A stretch of 64,000 bases of DNA from Ravibacter sp037191015 (GTDB lineage Bacteria; Bacteroidota; Bacteroidia; Cytophagales; Spirosomataceae), in assembly GCA_037191015.1 (NCBI GenBank), contig JBBCKD010000026.1, positions 78,050-142,049 of the forward strand. Reading direction: 5' to 3'. A model generated the notes under the pieces. The model made no database searches and was not told where the DNA came from. It saw nothing but the letters and a program-made list of their open reading frames with translations. Below, in pieces: positions 25,639 through 34,226 of this stretch (its first letter is position 1; the number at the start of each line of letters is the position of its first letter). The translations under genes and the position numbers were made by a program.

Positions 25639-25914
25639 ATGCAGATCAGTGAAAATACCGATACCGAAGTATTGCAGGAGGCTGTCGACACCGACGTCAG
25701 GAGCCTGGTGGTTTTTAATGATGATGTAAATACATTCGATTGGGTAATTGAAACGCTTATCGAGGTTTGCGGTCATACGCCGCATCAGGCAGAACAATGC
25801 ACGATCATTATCCATTTTAAAGGAAAATGCAGCGTCAAGGACGGGGCTTATGAAGAGCTTGTCGAGATGCGGAATGATATTTGCCGCAGGGGTATTTCTG
25901 CGGAAGTGATTTAA
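25639..25914 (+). CDS. clpS: ATP-dependent Clp protease adaptor ClpS
   Basis: 91 aa. It has the N-degron-binding fold motif SLVVFNDDVNTFDWVIETL, then CGHTPHQAEQCTIIIHFKGKC, matching the conserved N-D-x-x-T and H-x-x-Q-A-E-Q signatures, and a C-terminal E-E-L-V-E-M helix. It delivers N-end-rule substrates to ClpA/ClpC. ClpA is not in the window. It sits 30 nt ahead of recR on the same strand, likely one transcript. Confidence 0.92.
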   Translation: MQISENTDTEVLQEAVDTDVRSLVVFNDDVNTFDWVIETLIEVCGHTPHQAEQCTIIIHFKGKCSVKDGAYEELVEMRNDICRRGISAEVI

Positions 25915-25944
25915 ACGGGGTATACTCGTGTTTTTGCCTGCTCC

Positions 25945-26559
25945 ATGAATTACCCGTCAAAACTTATAGAAAATGCCGTAAACGAAATTTCCAGGCTGCC
26001 CGGTATCGGGAAGAAGTCTGCCCTTCGCCTGGCATTGCACCTCCTGAAAAGGGATTCGGAGCAAACGCGGAATCTCGCGGATTCTTTGATCGCTTTAAGG
26101 GAACAGACCTGTTATTGCGGAAAATGCCATAATATTTCCGACAGCGGGACCTGTTCTATCTGTGCCAGCAGCAGGCGGGATACTTCCGTGATCTGCGTGG
26201 TGACGGATACGCGCGATGTGCTCGCAATTGAAAACACCTCTCAATACAATGGCCTGTATCACGTATTGGGGGGGATTATCTCGCCTATGGAGGGAGTAGG
26301 GCCTTCCGATCTGAATATCGATTCCCTTATCCAACGGGTTGTTGCCGCGCCCGAAGATGAGCCGGTGAAGGAGGTGATCCTCGCTTTAAGCGCTACGATG
26401 GAAGGCGATACCACTGCGTTTTACCTGCAGAAGAAACTCAAGGCCACTCATGTGAAAGTAAGTACGATTGCCAGGGGCATTCCTGTCGGAGGAGACCTGG
26501 AATATACCGATGAGGTAACCTTGGGACGGAGTATCGTAGGACGGCTGGTCTACGAATAA
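25945..26559 (+). CDS. recR: Recombination protein RecR
   Basis: 204 aa. The N-terminal helix-hairpin-helix is SRLPGIGKKSALRLALHLL, the C4 zinc finger is CYCGKCHNISDSGTCSIC (Cys pairs at about 55-72), then the Toprim core VVTDTRDVLAIE with YHVLGGIISPMEG, and the C-terminal TIARGIPVGGDLEYTD. All are standard for RecR, which acts with RecF/RecO in gap repair. Full length. Confidence 0.96.
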   Translation: MNYPSKLIENAVNEISRLPGIGKKSALRLALHLLKRDSEQTRNLADSLIALREQTCYCGKCHNISDSGTCSICASSRRDTSVICVVTDTRDVLAIENTSQYNGLYHVLGGIISPMEGVGPSDLNIDSLIQRVVAAPEDEPVKEVILALSATMEGDTTAFYLQKKLKATHVKVSTIARGIPVGGDLEYTDEVTLGRSIVGRLVYE

Positions 26560-26644
26560 TTTTATGATTATCGCCTTTGTGCCCGATGTTTTGAATTATT
26601 TGCTAAATTCCGATTTCTAAATCTGTTGAAAACCACAAATTGCT

Positions 26645-27349
26645 ATGAATAGAAAAGAGTTTTTAAATACAGTTACAGGGGGAGCGATTGCGCTCGGTTT
26701 CGCAGGAACAGCGGTGCGTTGTACTCCCGGTTCGGCGGTAAGGGAGGTCGCTCCTTTTACCCAGAAAGAATTACCTTACGATTTCGGGGCTTTGGAGCCT
26801 CATTTCGACAGGGAAACTATGGAAATCCACTATACGAAGCACCATACCGCTTATATCAACAATCTCAACAAGGCGCTGGAAGGGACTGAGCTGGCCAATA
26901 AAACGCTGGAAGAGTTGCTGAAAACGGCGGGAGAAGGACCGGTAGGGGTAAGGAACAATGCCGGAGGGCACTGGAATCACACATTTTTCTGGGAGATCCT
27001 GGGGCCGGGGAAAGGCGGCGAGCCTGCCGGGAAGATAGCAGACGCTATCAACGGACAGTTCGGATCATTCGATGCATTTAAGGAGGCTTTTTCCAAAGCC
27101 GGCCTGGGAAGGTTCGGGTCGGGCTGGGCCTGGCTGGTAGCCAACGGCAAGACCCTGGAAATCGGCTCTACGCCCAACCAGGACAATCCTTTGATGGATA
27201 TAGCTGAAATTAAAGGTACGCCTGTATTGGGACTGGATGTATGGGAACATGCCTATTACCTCAAATACCAGAATAAGAGAGCCGACTTCATCAGCGCTTT
27301 CTGGAATGTAGTGGATTGGGATAAGGTAGCCGGATTGCTGCCTGCTTGA
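26645..27349 (+). CDS. Exported Fe/Mn superoxide dismutase
   Basis: 234 aa, about 30 longer than cytosolic SODs because of an N-terminal export signal: MNRKEFLNTVTGGAIALGF, then AGTAVRC, possibly a lipobox Cys at 26. The mature part has PYDFGALEPHFDRETMEIHYTKHH (ligand His), AGGHWNHTFFWEIL (second ligand His), and LDVWEHAYY (Asp and His ligands). Metal specificity cannot be read. It dismutates superoxide outside the cytoplasm or on the membrane. It converges with the TPR gene at an inverted repeat. Confidence 0.92.
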   Translation: MNRKEFLNTVTGGAIALGFAGTAVRCTPGSAVREVAPFTQKELPYDFGALEPHFDRETMEIHYTKHHTAYINNLNKALEGTELANKTLEELLKTAGEGPVGVRNNAGGHWNHTFFWEILGPGKGGEPAGKIADAINGQFGSFDAFKEAFSKAGLGRFGSGWAWLVANGKTLEIGSTPNQDNPLMDIAEIKGTPVLGLDVWEHAYYLKYQNKRADFISAFWNVVDWDKVAGLLPA

Positions 27350-27356
27350 GATACCG

Positions 27357-27404
27357 GGTGTTAGCTTTTAGAGTATGGCGTTCTGCTATCTGAAAGCTAA
27401 CACC
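27357..27404. terminator. 12-bp inverted repeat between convergent sod and TPR genes
   Basis: GGTGTTAGCTTT (27357-27368) and AAAGCTAACACC (27393-27404) are perfect complements with a 24-nt loop, 8 nt after the SOD stop and 7 nt before the TPR stop. It probably serves as a bidirectional terminator, although T-runs are weak. Confidence 0.5.
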
Positions 27405-27410
27405 TTATAT

Positions 27411-28760
27411 TTAATTACAATACTCACCAATAACCTTGTAGGATCCTTCGTAGCCGAGCTCTCCTGCTTTGCTCAGATCCATGCAGCCTTCGTTGATCAT
27501 GCCCTGGCTGTGCCTGATAATGCCGCGCAGGTGATAGGCTTCCTGATATTCCGGGCGTATTTTAATAGCGGTGACAAGGTCCATCAGCGCGCCTGTCTGG
27601 TCACCCTGCGCCGACCTGCTCATCGCTCTTGAGAAATAAGCTTCGGCGTACAGGGGCCATAGTTCGATCGCCGTATTCAGATCGGCAACTCCTCCTTTAG
27701 TATCGCCGTTTTTCATTTTGCTGTTTCCCCGCTCATAGTATGCCTGGGCCCGTTCAGAGCCTAACTCCTGGATAAGGACGTTTTCTTTGATTTCCCCTCT
27801 GAGCTCATCGAGTACTTTTCTCGTGATCGGGCCGCTATAGGAGATCTTTTTTGCGTCTTTTTCAAAATGCGGGTTGTTCAGCTCAATGGCGAGGTTAAGG
27901 TCGGCGATCGCTTCTTTTTGTCTTCCGAGCCGGCTCTTGGCCAATCCTCGGCCGTAATATACTTCCGGGCTTTTGTTTCCGAGTGAAATGGCTTTTTCAT
28001 AATCTGTCAATGCGTTGGTGAAGCTGAGGAGCTTGTTCCTCGCAAATCCTCTGAGTTCGAACAGGTTCGCATCGCGCGGGCTCAGCTCGATGGCCTTATC
28101 CAGGTCGATGATAGCGCCCTGGTAATTTTCAAGCGCAATTTTGGCTTCTGCACACCCGGCCAGGGCCATGTGTCTCTTCGGGCTTATCGACAGGACTTTT
28201 ACGAAGTCCTCCAATGCGCCTGTGTGGTCGCCGAGATGTAATTTATTCCTTCCCCTGGCGTAGAGATAGTTGACGTCGTTGGATTCAAGTGAAACGGATT
28301 TGTCAAAGTCTTCGGCTGCTTTCAGGTAATTTTCCAGCCTGGCGTAGCTCACAGCCCTGTTGAAATAGGTTTTTGCGTCGGAAGGGTTGATTTCGATTGA
28401 GCGGGTATAATCCAGTATGGCCCCCCTGTGATCTTCCTGGAAGCTTTTGCTTACGCCCCGGCTCTGGAAGTACAGCGATTCCGACGGGTTAATTTCGACC
28501 GCTTTATCGTAGTCGAGTATGGCGCCCCGGTAATCTTTGAGCGTAGCCTTGGCGAGGCCCCTGTTGAAATAGCTCGGGGCGTGAGAGGGGTTCATGCCGA
28601 TCACGGTGCTGAAAGATTTCAGAGCTCCGACGTAGTCGCCTGAACGCGCCCTGACGTTTCCTTCTTCGAAGATTTCAGCGGCTGACCGCTGCGCTGTCGC
28701 CATAAAAGGCGCAAGAATGCAGAAGCAAAGGAAGAAACGGATGCGGAGAAATTTTTTCAT
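27411..28760 (-). CDS. Secreted/periplasmic TPR-repeat protein
   Basis: ATG 28760 gives 449 aa with a signal peptide (MKKFLRIRFFLCFCILAPF, cleavage around MATAQ). The rest is about twelve TPR units with recurring YFNRG and DYDKAIEL-type helices; an insertion near 290-335 (KISYSGPITRKVLDELRG) breaks the regular pattern. No enzymatic domain. TPR proteins of this type act as scaffolds at the periplasmic side of the membrane; partners unknown. It has the best-formed promoter on this side of the window. Confidence 0.88.
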   Translation of the reverse strand: MKKFLRIRFFLCFCILAPFMATAQRSAAEIFEEGNVRARSGDYVGALKSFSTVIGMNPSHAPSYFNRGLAKATLKDYRGAILDYDKAVEINPSESLYFQSRGVSKSFQEDHRGAILDYTRSIEINPSDAKTYFNRAVSYARLENYLKAAEDFDKSVSLESNDVNYLYARGRNKLHLGDHTGALEDFVKVLSISPKRHMALAGCAEAKIALENYQGAIIDLDKAIELSPRDANLFELRGFARNKLLSFTNALTDYEKAISLGNKSPEVYYGRGLAKSRLGRQKEAIADLNLAIELNNPHFEKDAKKISYSGPITRKVLDELRGEIKENVLIQELGSERAQAYYERGNSKMKNGDTKGGVADLNTAIELWPLYAEAYFSRAMSRSAQGDQTGALMDLVTAIKIRPEYQEAYHLRGIIRHSQGMINEGCMDLSKAGELGYEGSYKVIGEYCN

Positions 28761-28795
28761 CGGAATGGGGAGACGATTGATTAAGAAGTCGTACA

Positions 28796-28827
28796 CAAAA
28801 TTAACACAATCTCATACCGGTATCAAA
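28796..28827 (-). promoter_or_regulatory. Bacteroidota-type promoter of the TPR gene
   Basis: Minus strand: TTTG (28827-28824), 20-nt spacer, TAATTTTG (28803-28796). Both elements match the Bacteroidota consensus. The expected transcript start is ~30 nt upstream of the ATG at 28760. Confidence 0.6.
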
Positions 28828-28934
28828 ACGGGAAGCGGAGTTTGAAGCAGGACCCCCTCGGCCGGGGCCGGGGCGCCGGTCCGATGTGTTATATAAAGAC
28901 TGTCACTTTGTCAGGCTATTGCAATAATATTTAC

Positions 28935-28942
28935 TACTTTTG
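28935..28942 (+). promoter_or_regulatory. Candidate -7 box of the miaB operon
   Basis: TACTTTTG fits TAnnTTTG; a TTTG lies upstream with a 24-nt spacer, longer than usual. The leader that follows contains a GC hairpin (CCCGGGCC/GGCCCCGGG, 28949-28970, one bulged C). Confidence 0.4.
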
Positions 28943-29000
28943 CACCTGCCCGGGCCGATAAGGCCCCGGGGATATTGTAGAAGCATCTGGTTATTTCAAA

Positions 29001-30467
29001 ATGTTAAAAGAGCAGAGTAACATAGTGTCGGGCGGCCTGAAGATCCTGACCGAAGAGGACAAAGCGGGTTGTGAAACGGTGAAGGTGACCGAAGACGAGC
29101 CGGCTGTCGATAAAAAGAAGCTGTTCATCGAAAGCTACGGCTGCCAGATGAATTTCTCCGATAGTGAAATTGTGGCCTCGGTTATGCGGAATGCGGGTTT
29201 TGCAACCACGTCGTCGGAGGACGATGCCGACCTTATTTTCCTGAATACCTGCGCTATAAGGGATAATGCCGAACAAAAAGTCAGGAACCGCCTGAAGGCA
29301 CTGAATACGTTGAAGAAAAAGAGGCCCGGTTTGCTGATAGGGGTACTGGGATGTATGGCGGAGCGGCTTAAGGCAAAGTTGCTGGAGGAGGAAAAAATGG
29401 TGGATATCGTCACCGGACCCGATGCCTATCGCGAGCTGCCCAACCTGGTGGACGAAGCCGAAAGCGGGCAGAAGGCAGTGAATGTGCTCCTTTCGAGAGA
29501 GGAAACCTATGCCGATATATCGCCGATACGGCTTAATTCCAACGGCGTTACGGCGTTTATCAGCATCATGCGGGGCTGTAACAACATGTGCTCCTTCTGC
29601 GTGGTGCCTTTTACCAGGGGAAGGGAACGCAGCCGGGATCCGTTTTCCATTGTAAAGGAAGCCAGGGATCTTTTCGAACAGGGATACCGGGAGGTTACGC
29701 TCCTGGGACAGAATGTAGACAGCTACCGTTGGAAACCTGCGGAGGGTACGGTCGGCGAAAGCGTCGATTTTGCCGGGCTCCTCGAAATGGTCGCGTTGGT
29801 ACATCCCGATTTAAGGGTCAGGTTCAGCACGTCCCACCCGAAAGATATCACCGATGATGTGCTGTACACCATGAAAAAGTACGGGAACATCTGCAATTAT
29901 ATCCATCTGCCTGCCCAAAGCGGCAACAGCCGGATCCTGAAGCTGATGAACCGCACCTACGACCGGGAATGGTACCTGGGCAGGATAGACCGTATCAGGG
30001 AGATCCTGGGAGAGGATTGCGGGATATCGCACGATATGATTTCCGGCTTCTGCAGCGAGACCGAGGAGGAGCACTGCGATTCCCTGACGCTGATGGAGTA
30101 TGCCAGGTTTGACTACGGCTATATGTTTTCCTATTCAGAGAGGCCCGGGACGCCCGCAGCAAAGAAATTCGCGGACGATGTGCCTGACGAAGTAAAAAAG
30201 AGGCGGCTGGTGGAAATCATAGACCTGCAGCAGCAATTGTCCCTGGAACGGAACCGGCAGGCAGTCGGGAAAATTCACAAAGTCCTGGTGGAGGGCCCCT
30301 CCAAACGTTCGGAGGAGCAGCTGCAGGGGCGGAACGACCAGAATAAAGTGGTGGTTTTCCCGAAAAAACATTACCGGAAGGGAGATTACGTATATGTACA
30401 GGTAACGGAATGTACTGCTGCCACGCTCATCGGTGTAGCGGTACAGGAAGAGGCCGTGATAGCCTGA
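29001..30467 (+). CDS. miaB: tRNA-2-methylthio-N6-dimethylallyladenosine synthase MiaB
   Basis: 488 aa. The N-terminal MTTase domain (FIESYGCQMNFSDSE, C48; LNTCAIRDNAEQK; GVLGCMAERLK) has the three Cys of the auxiliary cluster. The radical-SAM cluster CxxxCxxC is in RGCNNMCSFC (C193, C197, C200). A C-terminal TRAM domain (LVEGPSKRS...) completes the family pattern. It adds the 2-methylthio group to i6A37 of tRNA. First gene of a same-strand run through secG. Confidence 0.96.
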   Translation: MLKEQSNIVSGGLKILTEEDKAGCETVKVTEDEPAVDKKKLFIESYGCQMNFSDSEIVASVMRNAGFATTSSEDDADLIFLNTCAIRDNAEQKVRNRLKALNTLKKKRPGLLIGVLGCMAERLKAKLLEEEKMVDIVTGPDAYRELPNLVDEAESGQKAVNVLLSREETYADISPIRLNSNGVTAFISIMRGCNNMCSFCVVPFTRGRERSRDPFSIVKEARDLFEQGYREVTLLGQNVDSYRWKPAEGTVGESVDFAGLLEMVALVHPDLRVRFSTSHPKDITDDVLYTMKKYGNICNYIHLPAQSGNSRILKLMNRTYDREWYLGRIDRIREILGEDCGISHDMISGFCSETEEEHCDSLTLMEYARFDYGYMFSYSERPGTPAAKKFADDVPDEVKKRRLVEIIDLQQQLSLERNRQAVGKIHKVLVEGPSKRSEEQLQGRNDQNKVVVFPKKHYRKGDYVYVQVTECTAATLIGVAVQEEAVIA

Positions 30468-30515
30468 TTTCCCTTCGGAGGGGCTGATTGGCGGCTATAA
30501 AGCTTTATTTTTTTT

Positions 30516-31811
30516 ATGAATAATCCGGAAATACAGGCGATCAAAAATCGCTTCGGGATCATCGGCAACGCGCCTTCTCTTAATTATGCTATCAATGTGG
30601 CGATGCAGGTAGCGGCCACCGACCTTACGGTGCTGATTACCGGTGAGAGCGGTAGCGGAAAGGAGTCGTTTTCCAAGATCATACATAGTCTCAGTACCCG
30701 CAAGCACGGACCTTTTATAGCGATCAACTGCGGGGCAATTCCCGAAGGTACGATCGATTCGGAGCTGTTCGGCCATGAAAAAGGGTCTTTTACCGGGGCA
30801 TCGGAAGCGCGGAAAGGGTATTTTGAAACGACTAACGGCGGAACGATCTTTCTCGACGAGATAGGGGAGATGCCCCTGGGGACGCAGGCCCGTTTGCTCA
30901 GGGTACTGGAGAACGGGGAATTTATCCGGGTGGGTTCTTCAAAAGTCCAGAAAACGGATGTCCGTGTGGTGGCTGCTACAAATGTCAACCTCAGGGAGGC
31001 CGTGGATAAGGGCAGGTTCCGGGAGGATTTGTACTACCGCCTCAATACCGTGCCTATTTATGTACCCCCCTTGCGGGAACGCGGAGAAGATGTCGTTCTG
31101 CTTTTCAGGAAGTTTACCAATGATTTCGCGGAACGCTATCGTACCAAGCCGGTAAAGCTGACGGAAGCGTCGCGCCAGATGTTGATGGACTATGAGTTTC
31201 GCGGAAATATCAGGCAGCTCAAGAATATTGCCGAGCAGATCACCATCCTGGAAACAGACAAAGACCTGCCCGTAGACAGCACGGTGCTGCAGAAATACCT
31301 GCACCCGGTTCAGCCCGCTGCGCGGCGAAGCCTTGTCCCTGTCCCGGACGCGGAAGACGGGGGCACCATTTCGGAGCGGGAGCTTTTGTATAAAGTGCTT
31401 TTTGATATGCGCAGGGATGTAAACGAGCTCAAAAAGCTGGTAAGGGATGTTCTGCAGGGCGATCACTACGACGGGCGGGAAGTGCTCCAGCAGAACAAGG
31501 AGCTGTTCAGCAGCCTGGGTGCCCCCGATGCGTTGTTGCCCGCGCAGTCGGCCGAGTCGCCGCGGATCATTTCTCCGGCCCAGCATCGTATCGTCGACCT
31601 GGGGCAATATGCAGATGAGGGGGTGGTGGTGGAAGATGTGGACCATACTACGGAGGAAGAAGAGTCTCTATCGCTGGAGGAAAAGGAAAAGGAGTTGATT
31701 ATCAAGTCGTTGCAAAAGAATAATAATAAAAGGAAATACGCCGCCCGGGCGCTGGGTATTTCCGAGCGTACACTTTACCGGAAAATCAAGGAATATGGGA
31801 TCGAGAGTTAA
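30516..31811 (+). CDS. Sigma-54-dependent transcriptional activator (AAA+, Fis HTH), no receiver domain
   Basis: 431 aa. The AAA+ domain occupies nearly the whole N-terminal part: Walker A GESGSGKE (43-50), the sigma-54-contact loop GSFTGA (90-95; the usual form is GAFTGA), Walker B IFLDE (111-115), and the R-finger region FREDLYYRL. A long acidic linker (about 280-385) and a C-terminal Fis-type HTH (AARALGISERTLYRKIKEYG) follow. No sensory domain is present, so activity may be controlled by level or by partners. Genes of this kind sit in the miaB-lptE-secG cluster of Cytophagales. A candidate sigma-54 promoter lies 2 kb downstream at groES. Confidence 0.9.
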   Translation: MNNPEIQAIKNRFGIIGNAPSLNYAINVAMQVAATDLTVLITGESGSGKESFSKIIHSLSTRKHGPFIAINCGAIPEGTIDSELFGHEKGSFTGASEARKGYFETTNGGTIFLDEIGEMPLGTQARLLRVLENGEFIRVGSSKVQKTDVRVVAATNVNLREAVDKGRFREDLYYRLNTVPIYVPPLRERGEDVVLLFRKFTNDFAERYRTKPVKLTEASRQMLMDYEFRGNIRQLKNIAEQITILETDKDLPVDSTVLQKYLHPVQPAARRSLVPVPDAEDGGTISERELLYKVLFDMRRDVNELKKLVRDVLQGDHYDGREVLQQNKELFSSLGAPDALLPAQSAESPRIISPAQHRIVDLGQYADEGVVVEDVDHTTEEEESLSLEEKEKELIIKSLQKNNNKRKYAARALGISERTLYRKIKEYGIES

Positions 31812-32358
31812 GTCTGCATTACGAAGTGGCAAACCGGTAGCTACGCACAGGTTTTTGAGCGTGTGGAGCAGTATGGTGGTTTTGATTTCGGGCGTGATAC
31901 TCAACGGTTGCGGGGTTTATTCCTTTACCGGCACCAATCTTTCGCCCGATATCAAGACCTTCACGGTTCTCAATTTTACAATGAGCACCGCCGGGGGGCC
32001 TGCCAGCCTGCCGCTTGACTTCAGTGAAAAGCTGAAGGAATATTTTCAGCGGAATACCAGTCTCTCGCAACGTCCGAGCGGAGGAGACCTGCTCCTGGAA
32101 GGAACGTTCACCGGGTATGATGTAGCGCCGGTAGCGCCTACCGCGAGCGACAAGGCGGGATTCAACAGGCTGAACGTAACGGTTCAGGTCAGGTTCACCA
32201 ATAACAAGGACGAGACTAAGAACTTTGACCAGTCCTTTACGTTTTACGAAGATTTTCCCCAGAACGAGACCCTTGATGCCAATGAACCCAGGATACTTCC
32301 CAAGATACTGGACCAACTGGTACAGAATATATTCAATAAGTCGGCGGCCGACTGGTAG
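31795..32358 (+). CDS. lptE: LptE-family LPS-assembly lipoprotein
   Basis: 187 aa, ATG 31795, overlapping the regulator stop by 17 nt (translational coupling). After a basic N-terminus a hydrophobic segment ends in a lipobox (VILNGC, Cys ~40), followed by GVYSFTGTNLSPDIKTFTV, a typical start of Bacteroidota LptE. The mature part is a beta-rich fold of about 145 residues ending in a helix (PKILDQLVQNIF). Shorter starts exist (ATG 31873), but the long form keeps a normal signal peptide. LptE plugs LptD at the outer membrane. Confidence 0.85.
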   Translation: MGSRVKSALRSGKPVATHRFLSVWSSMVVLISGVILNGCGVYSFTGTNLSPDIKTFTVLNFTMSTAGGPASLPLDFSEKLKEYFQRNTSLSQRPSGGDLLLEGTFTGYDVAPVAPTASDKAGFNRLNVTVQVRFTNNKDETKNFDQSFTFYEDFPQNETLDANEPRILPKILDQLVQNIFNKSAADW

Positions 32359-32397
32359 CGGCGGCCGGCAGAGATCCTGTTATTCCTTAACGATTGT

Positions 32398-33138
32398 ATG
32401 ATGGCGGATAAAGAAATGTTTTCTTATTGGGTGACGCAGCCGGAACTCCTGGAGAAATCCGACATCGGTAAGCTGGAACGTATAACAGAAGAATACCCCT
32501 ATTTCCAGCTGGCACATATGCTTTTGGCGAAGGCGGTTTCTGTCGGCCAGCCCGAATCGCTTACCCGTTACCTGCCCAAAGCCGCCATATATGCACTCAA
32601 CAGGAAAGCGCTGCAGGCGCTTGTTGAAAATGAAATGGAATGGTCGGTGGAGCTGCTTGACAGGCTCACCCGGACAAAACCCGGCGCAACTGATGCTCCT
32701 GACGAAAAAACAACGTCTCCGGCGCCGCCTGAAGATAAGCCCGAAGCGGATAGAAAAAATGACAGGCCGCTTTCCTACGATCCGACCGTCCTGGCGGAAT
32801 TTGCCCTTTCCTACCAGCTTTCGGAGCAATTAAAGGACGAGCAGGGGAAAAATACAGGAACGCCGTCCCGTACGCCCATCCAGGAGCTGATAGATAAATT
32901 TATAAAAACGGAACCTGTAATAGGTGCTCTGACGCCTGAATCCGGACAAAATGACCAGGTAGAGGATTTAAGCTCCCGGAACCAGATAGCCCTGGAAGAT
33001 TTTGCAACGGAGTCGTTTGCCGAAATACTGGTCAGGCAGGGCAAGACTGAAAGGGCGATTGGAATATATGAAAAACTAATTTTGAAAATACCGGAAAAAA
33101 AGGATTACTTTGCGGAAAAAATTAACAGGCTGAAATAG
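32398..33138 (+). CDS. Conserved hypothetical protein with TPR-like C-terminal helix pair
   Basis: 246 aa, ATG 32398 (or 32401). The N-terminal ~95 residues are helical (SYWVTQPELLEKSDIGKLER, then YPYFQLAHMLLAKA). The middle (about 97-130) is Pro/Lys/Asp-rich and likely disordered. The C-terminus has FAEILVRQGKTERAIGIYEK, a TPR-like helix pair. No signal peptide. It sits between lptE and secG in an order seen in other Cytophagales, suggesting an envelope-assembly role, unproven. I do not recognise a named family. Confidence 0.8.
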   Translation: MMADKEMFSYWVTQPELLEKSDIGKLERITEEYPYFQLAHMLLAKAVSVGQPESLTRYLPKAAIYALNRKALQALVENEMEWSVELLDRLTRTKPGATDAPDEKTTSPAPPEDKPEADRKNDRPLSYDPTVLAEFALSYQLSEQLKDEQGKNTGTPSRTPIQELIDKFIKTEPVIGALTPESGQNDQVEDLSSRNQIALEDFATESFAEILVRQGKTERAIGIYEKLILKIPEKKDYFAEKINRLK

Positions 33139-33206
33139 CAGCGCTTGCGTATGCCGGGCAGCCGTTGATTTCCGGAAGAGGACCAATTTTTAATAGAACA
33201 GAGATT

Positions 33207-33578
33207 ATGTATTTAGCTTTGATCATTATTGCGGCTGTCATTGCTGTTTTGCTGGTATTGATCGTATTGATTCAGAATTCCAAGGGAGGAGGCTTGTCGA
33301 ATGAGTTCGGCGGATCGGGGACTTCGCAGATGTTTGGCGTTAAAAAGACTACAGACCTCCTGGAGCAGATTACCTGGGGGTTTGCGGGCGCTATCGTTTT
33401 GATTTCACTGGCATCGTATGCTGTGGTAAAGAGCGGTAATCCGAATGCCGGAGGCATTAACAGTGCCAATATCGAGAAAGCGCAGACCGCGCCTGTGCCG
33501 GGTGGAAGCATTATTCCGTCGCTTCCTGACGCCGCTACCGGTACCGACGCTCCTGCGGCAGACAGCATCTCCAACTAG
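33207..33578 (+). CDS. secG: Preprotein translocase subunit SecG
   Basis: ATG 33207 gives 123 aa (an upstream in-frame start at 33165 is less likely). Two transmembrane helices (about 2-22 and 50-71) flank NSKGGGLSNEFGGSGTSQMFG, the hallmark loop of SecG. The C-terminal Gly/Ala/Pro-rich tail (after ~75) is typical of Bacteroidota SecG. It completes SecYEG. The last gene before a strong terminator, so groESL is transcribed separately. Confidence 0.95.
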   Translation: MYLALIIIAAVIAVLLVLIVLIQNSKGGGLSNEFGGSGTSQMFGVKKTTDLLEQITWGFAGAIVLISLASYAVVKSGNPNAGGINSANIEKAQTAPVPGGSIIPSLPDAATGTDAPAADSISN

Positions 33579-33611
33579 GTAACATAAGATATTGAAGGGC
33601 GATATGAAACT

Positions 33612-33644
33612 CCTGCCGGGAAGCTTTCCCCGGCAGGTTTTTTT
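33612..33644 (+). terminator. Rho-independent terminator after secG
   Basis: CCTGCCGGG (33612-33620) pairs with CCCGGCAGG (33629-33637) around an 8-nt loop and is followed by seven T. It marks the end of the miaB-secG transcript. Confidence 0.9.
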
Positions 33645-33795
33645 CTGTCTTTTTCTTCCGGTTTTTCAGGATGAGCCGGTAACTGCGCTGCCAGGTTTGA
33701 GAGGTGCTATGCCGGTCTGACCAGGCTGAACATTTTTAAAGTCTTTTTGTCCTGATATTTTGCGGAAGTATGCAAAAATGGCAGTTTTTTACGTC

Positions 33796-33811
33796 TGGCA
33801 CGAACCTTGTA
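33796..33811 (+). promoter_or_regulatory. Candidate sigma-54 (-24/-12) promoter of groESL
   Basis: TGGCACG-AACC-TTGTA. The -24 element TGGCACG is exact and the -12 element is TTGTA instead of TTGCA/T, with the correct 4-nt spacing. It lies 63 nt upstream of groES ATG 33875 and after the secG terminator. A sigma-54 activator gene is 2 kb upstream. Confidence 0.6.
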
Positions 33812-33874
33812 AGAAAGATGTCCGTGTGTCATAAATCTCAAAAACTGACAAATAAATAAAACGTTAAAATTCTT

Positions 33875-34165
33875 ATGTCAACTTTAATCGATGTGAAAGT
33901 CCAGCCTCTGGCGGACCGGGTACTTGTAGAAGCAGCTCCTGCTGAAGAAAAAACTGCTTTTGGTATCATTATTCCTGACACTGCTAAAGAAAAGCCGCAA
34001 CGGGGCACTGTGGTAGCGGTAGGGCCTGGTAAGAAAGATGAGCCGCTGACAGTTAAGGTAGGTGATACTGTACTTTACGGTAAGTATTCAGGCACCGAAT
34101 TGACTGTAGAAGGTGGCGAATACCTGATTATGCGCGAGTCGGATATTTATGCTATCATCGGTTGA
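33875..34165 (+). CDS. groES: Co-chaperonin GroES
   Basis: 96 aa. The beta-barrel signature VQPLADRVLVEAAPAEEKTA appears at the N-terminus, followed by the mobile loop FGIIIPDTAKEKPQRG, then VAVGPGKK and VGDTVLYGKYSGTE. It caps the GroEL chamber. The operon with groEL has a 61-nt gap and the pair has its own upstream region with a sigma-54 promoter candidate. No CIRCE-like repeat (TTAGCACTC-N9-GAGTGCTAA) is visible upstream. Confidence 0.97.
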   Translation: MSTLIDVKVQPLADRVLVEAAPAEEKTAFGIIIPDTAKEKPQRGTVVAVGPGKKDEPLTVKVGDTVLYGKYSGTELTVEGGEYLIMRESDIYAIIG

Positions 34166-34226
34166 TAGGCATCCGGCATTTTTTTCCTTAATTTTACTTA
34201 AGTAACTTAATTAATTCAAAAAAGTT

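Noticed and set aside
27375..27632. 85-codon plus-strand frame at the end of the TPR gene
   Set aside because: Overlaps the TPR coding sequence in antisense and includes the inverted repeat region.
32508..32525. Second TGGCAC sequence resembling a -24 element
   Set aside because: It lies inside a coding region and has no TTGC at the right spacing.
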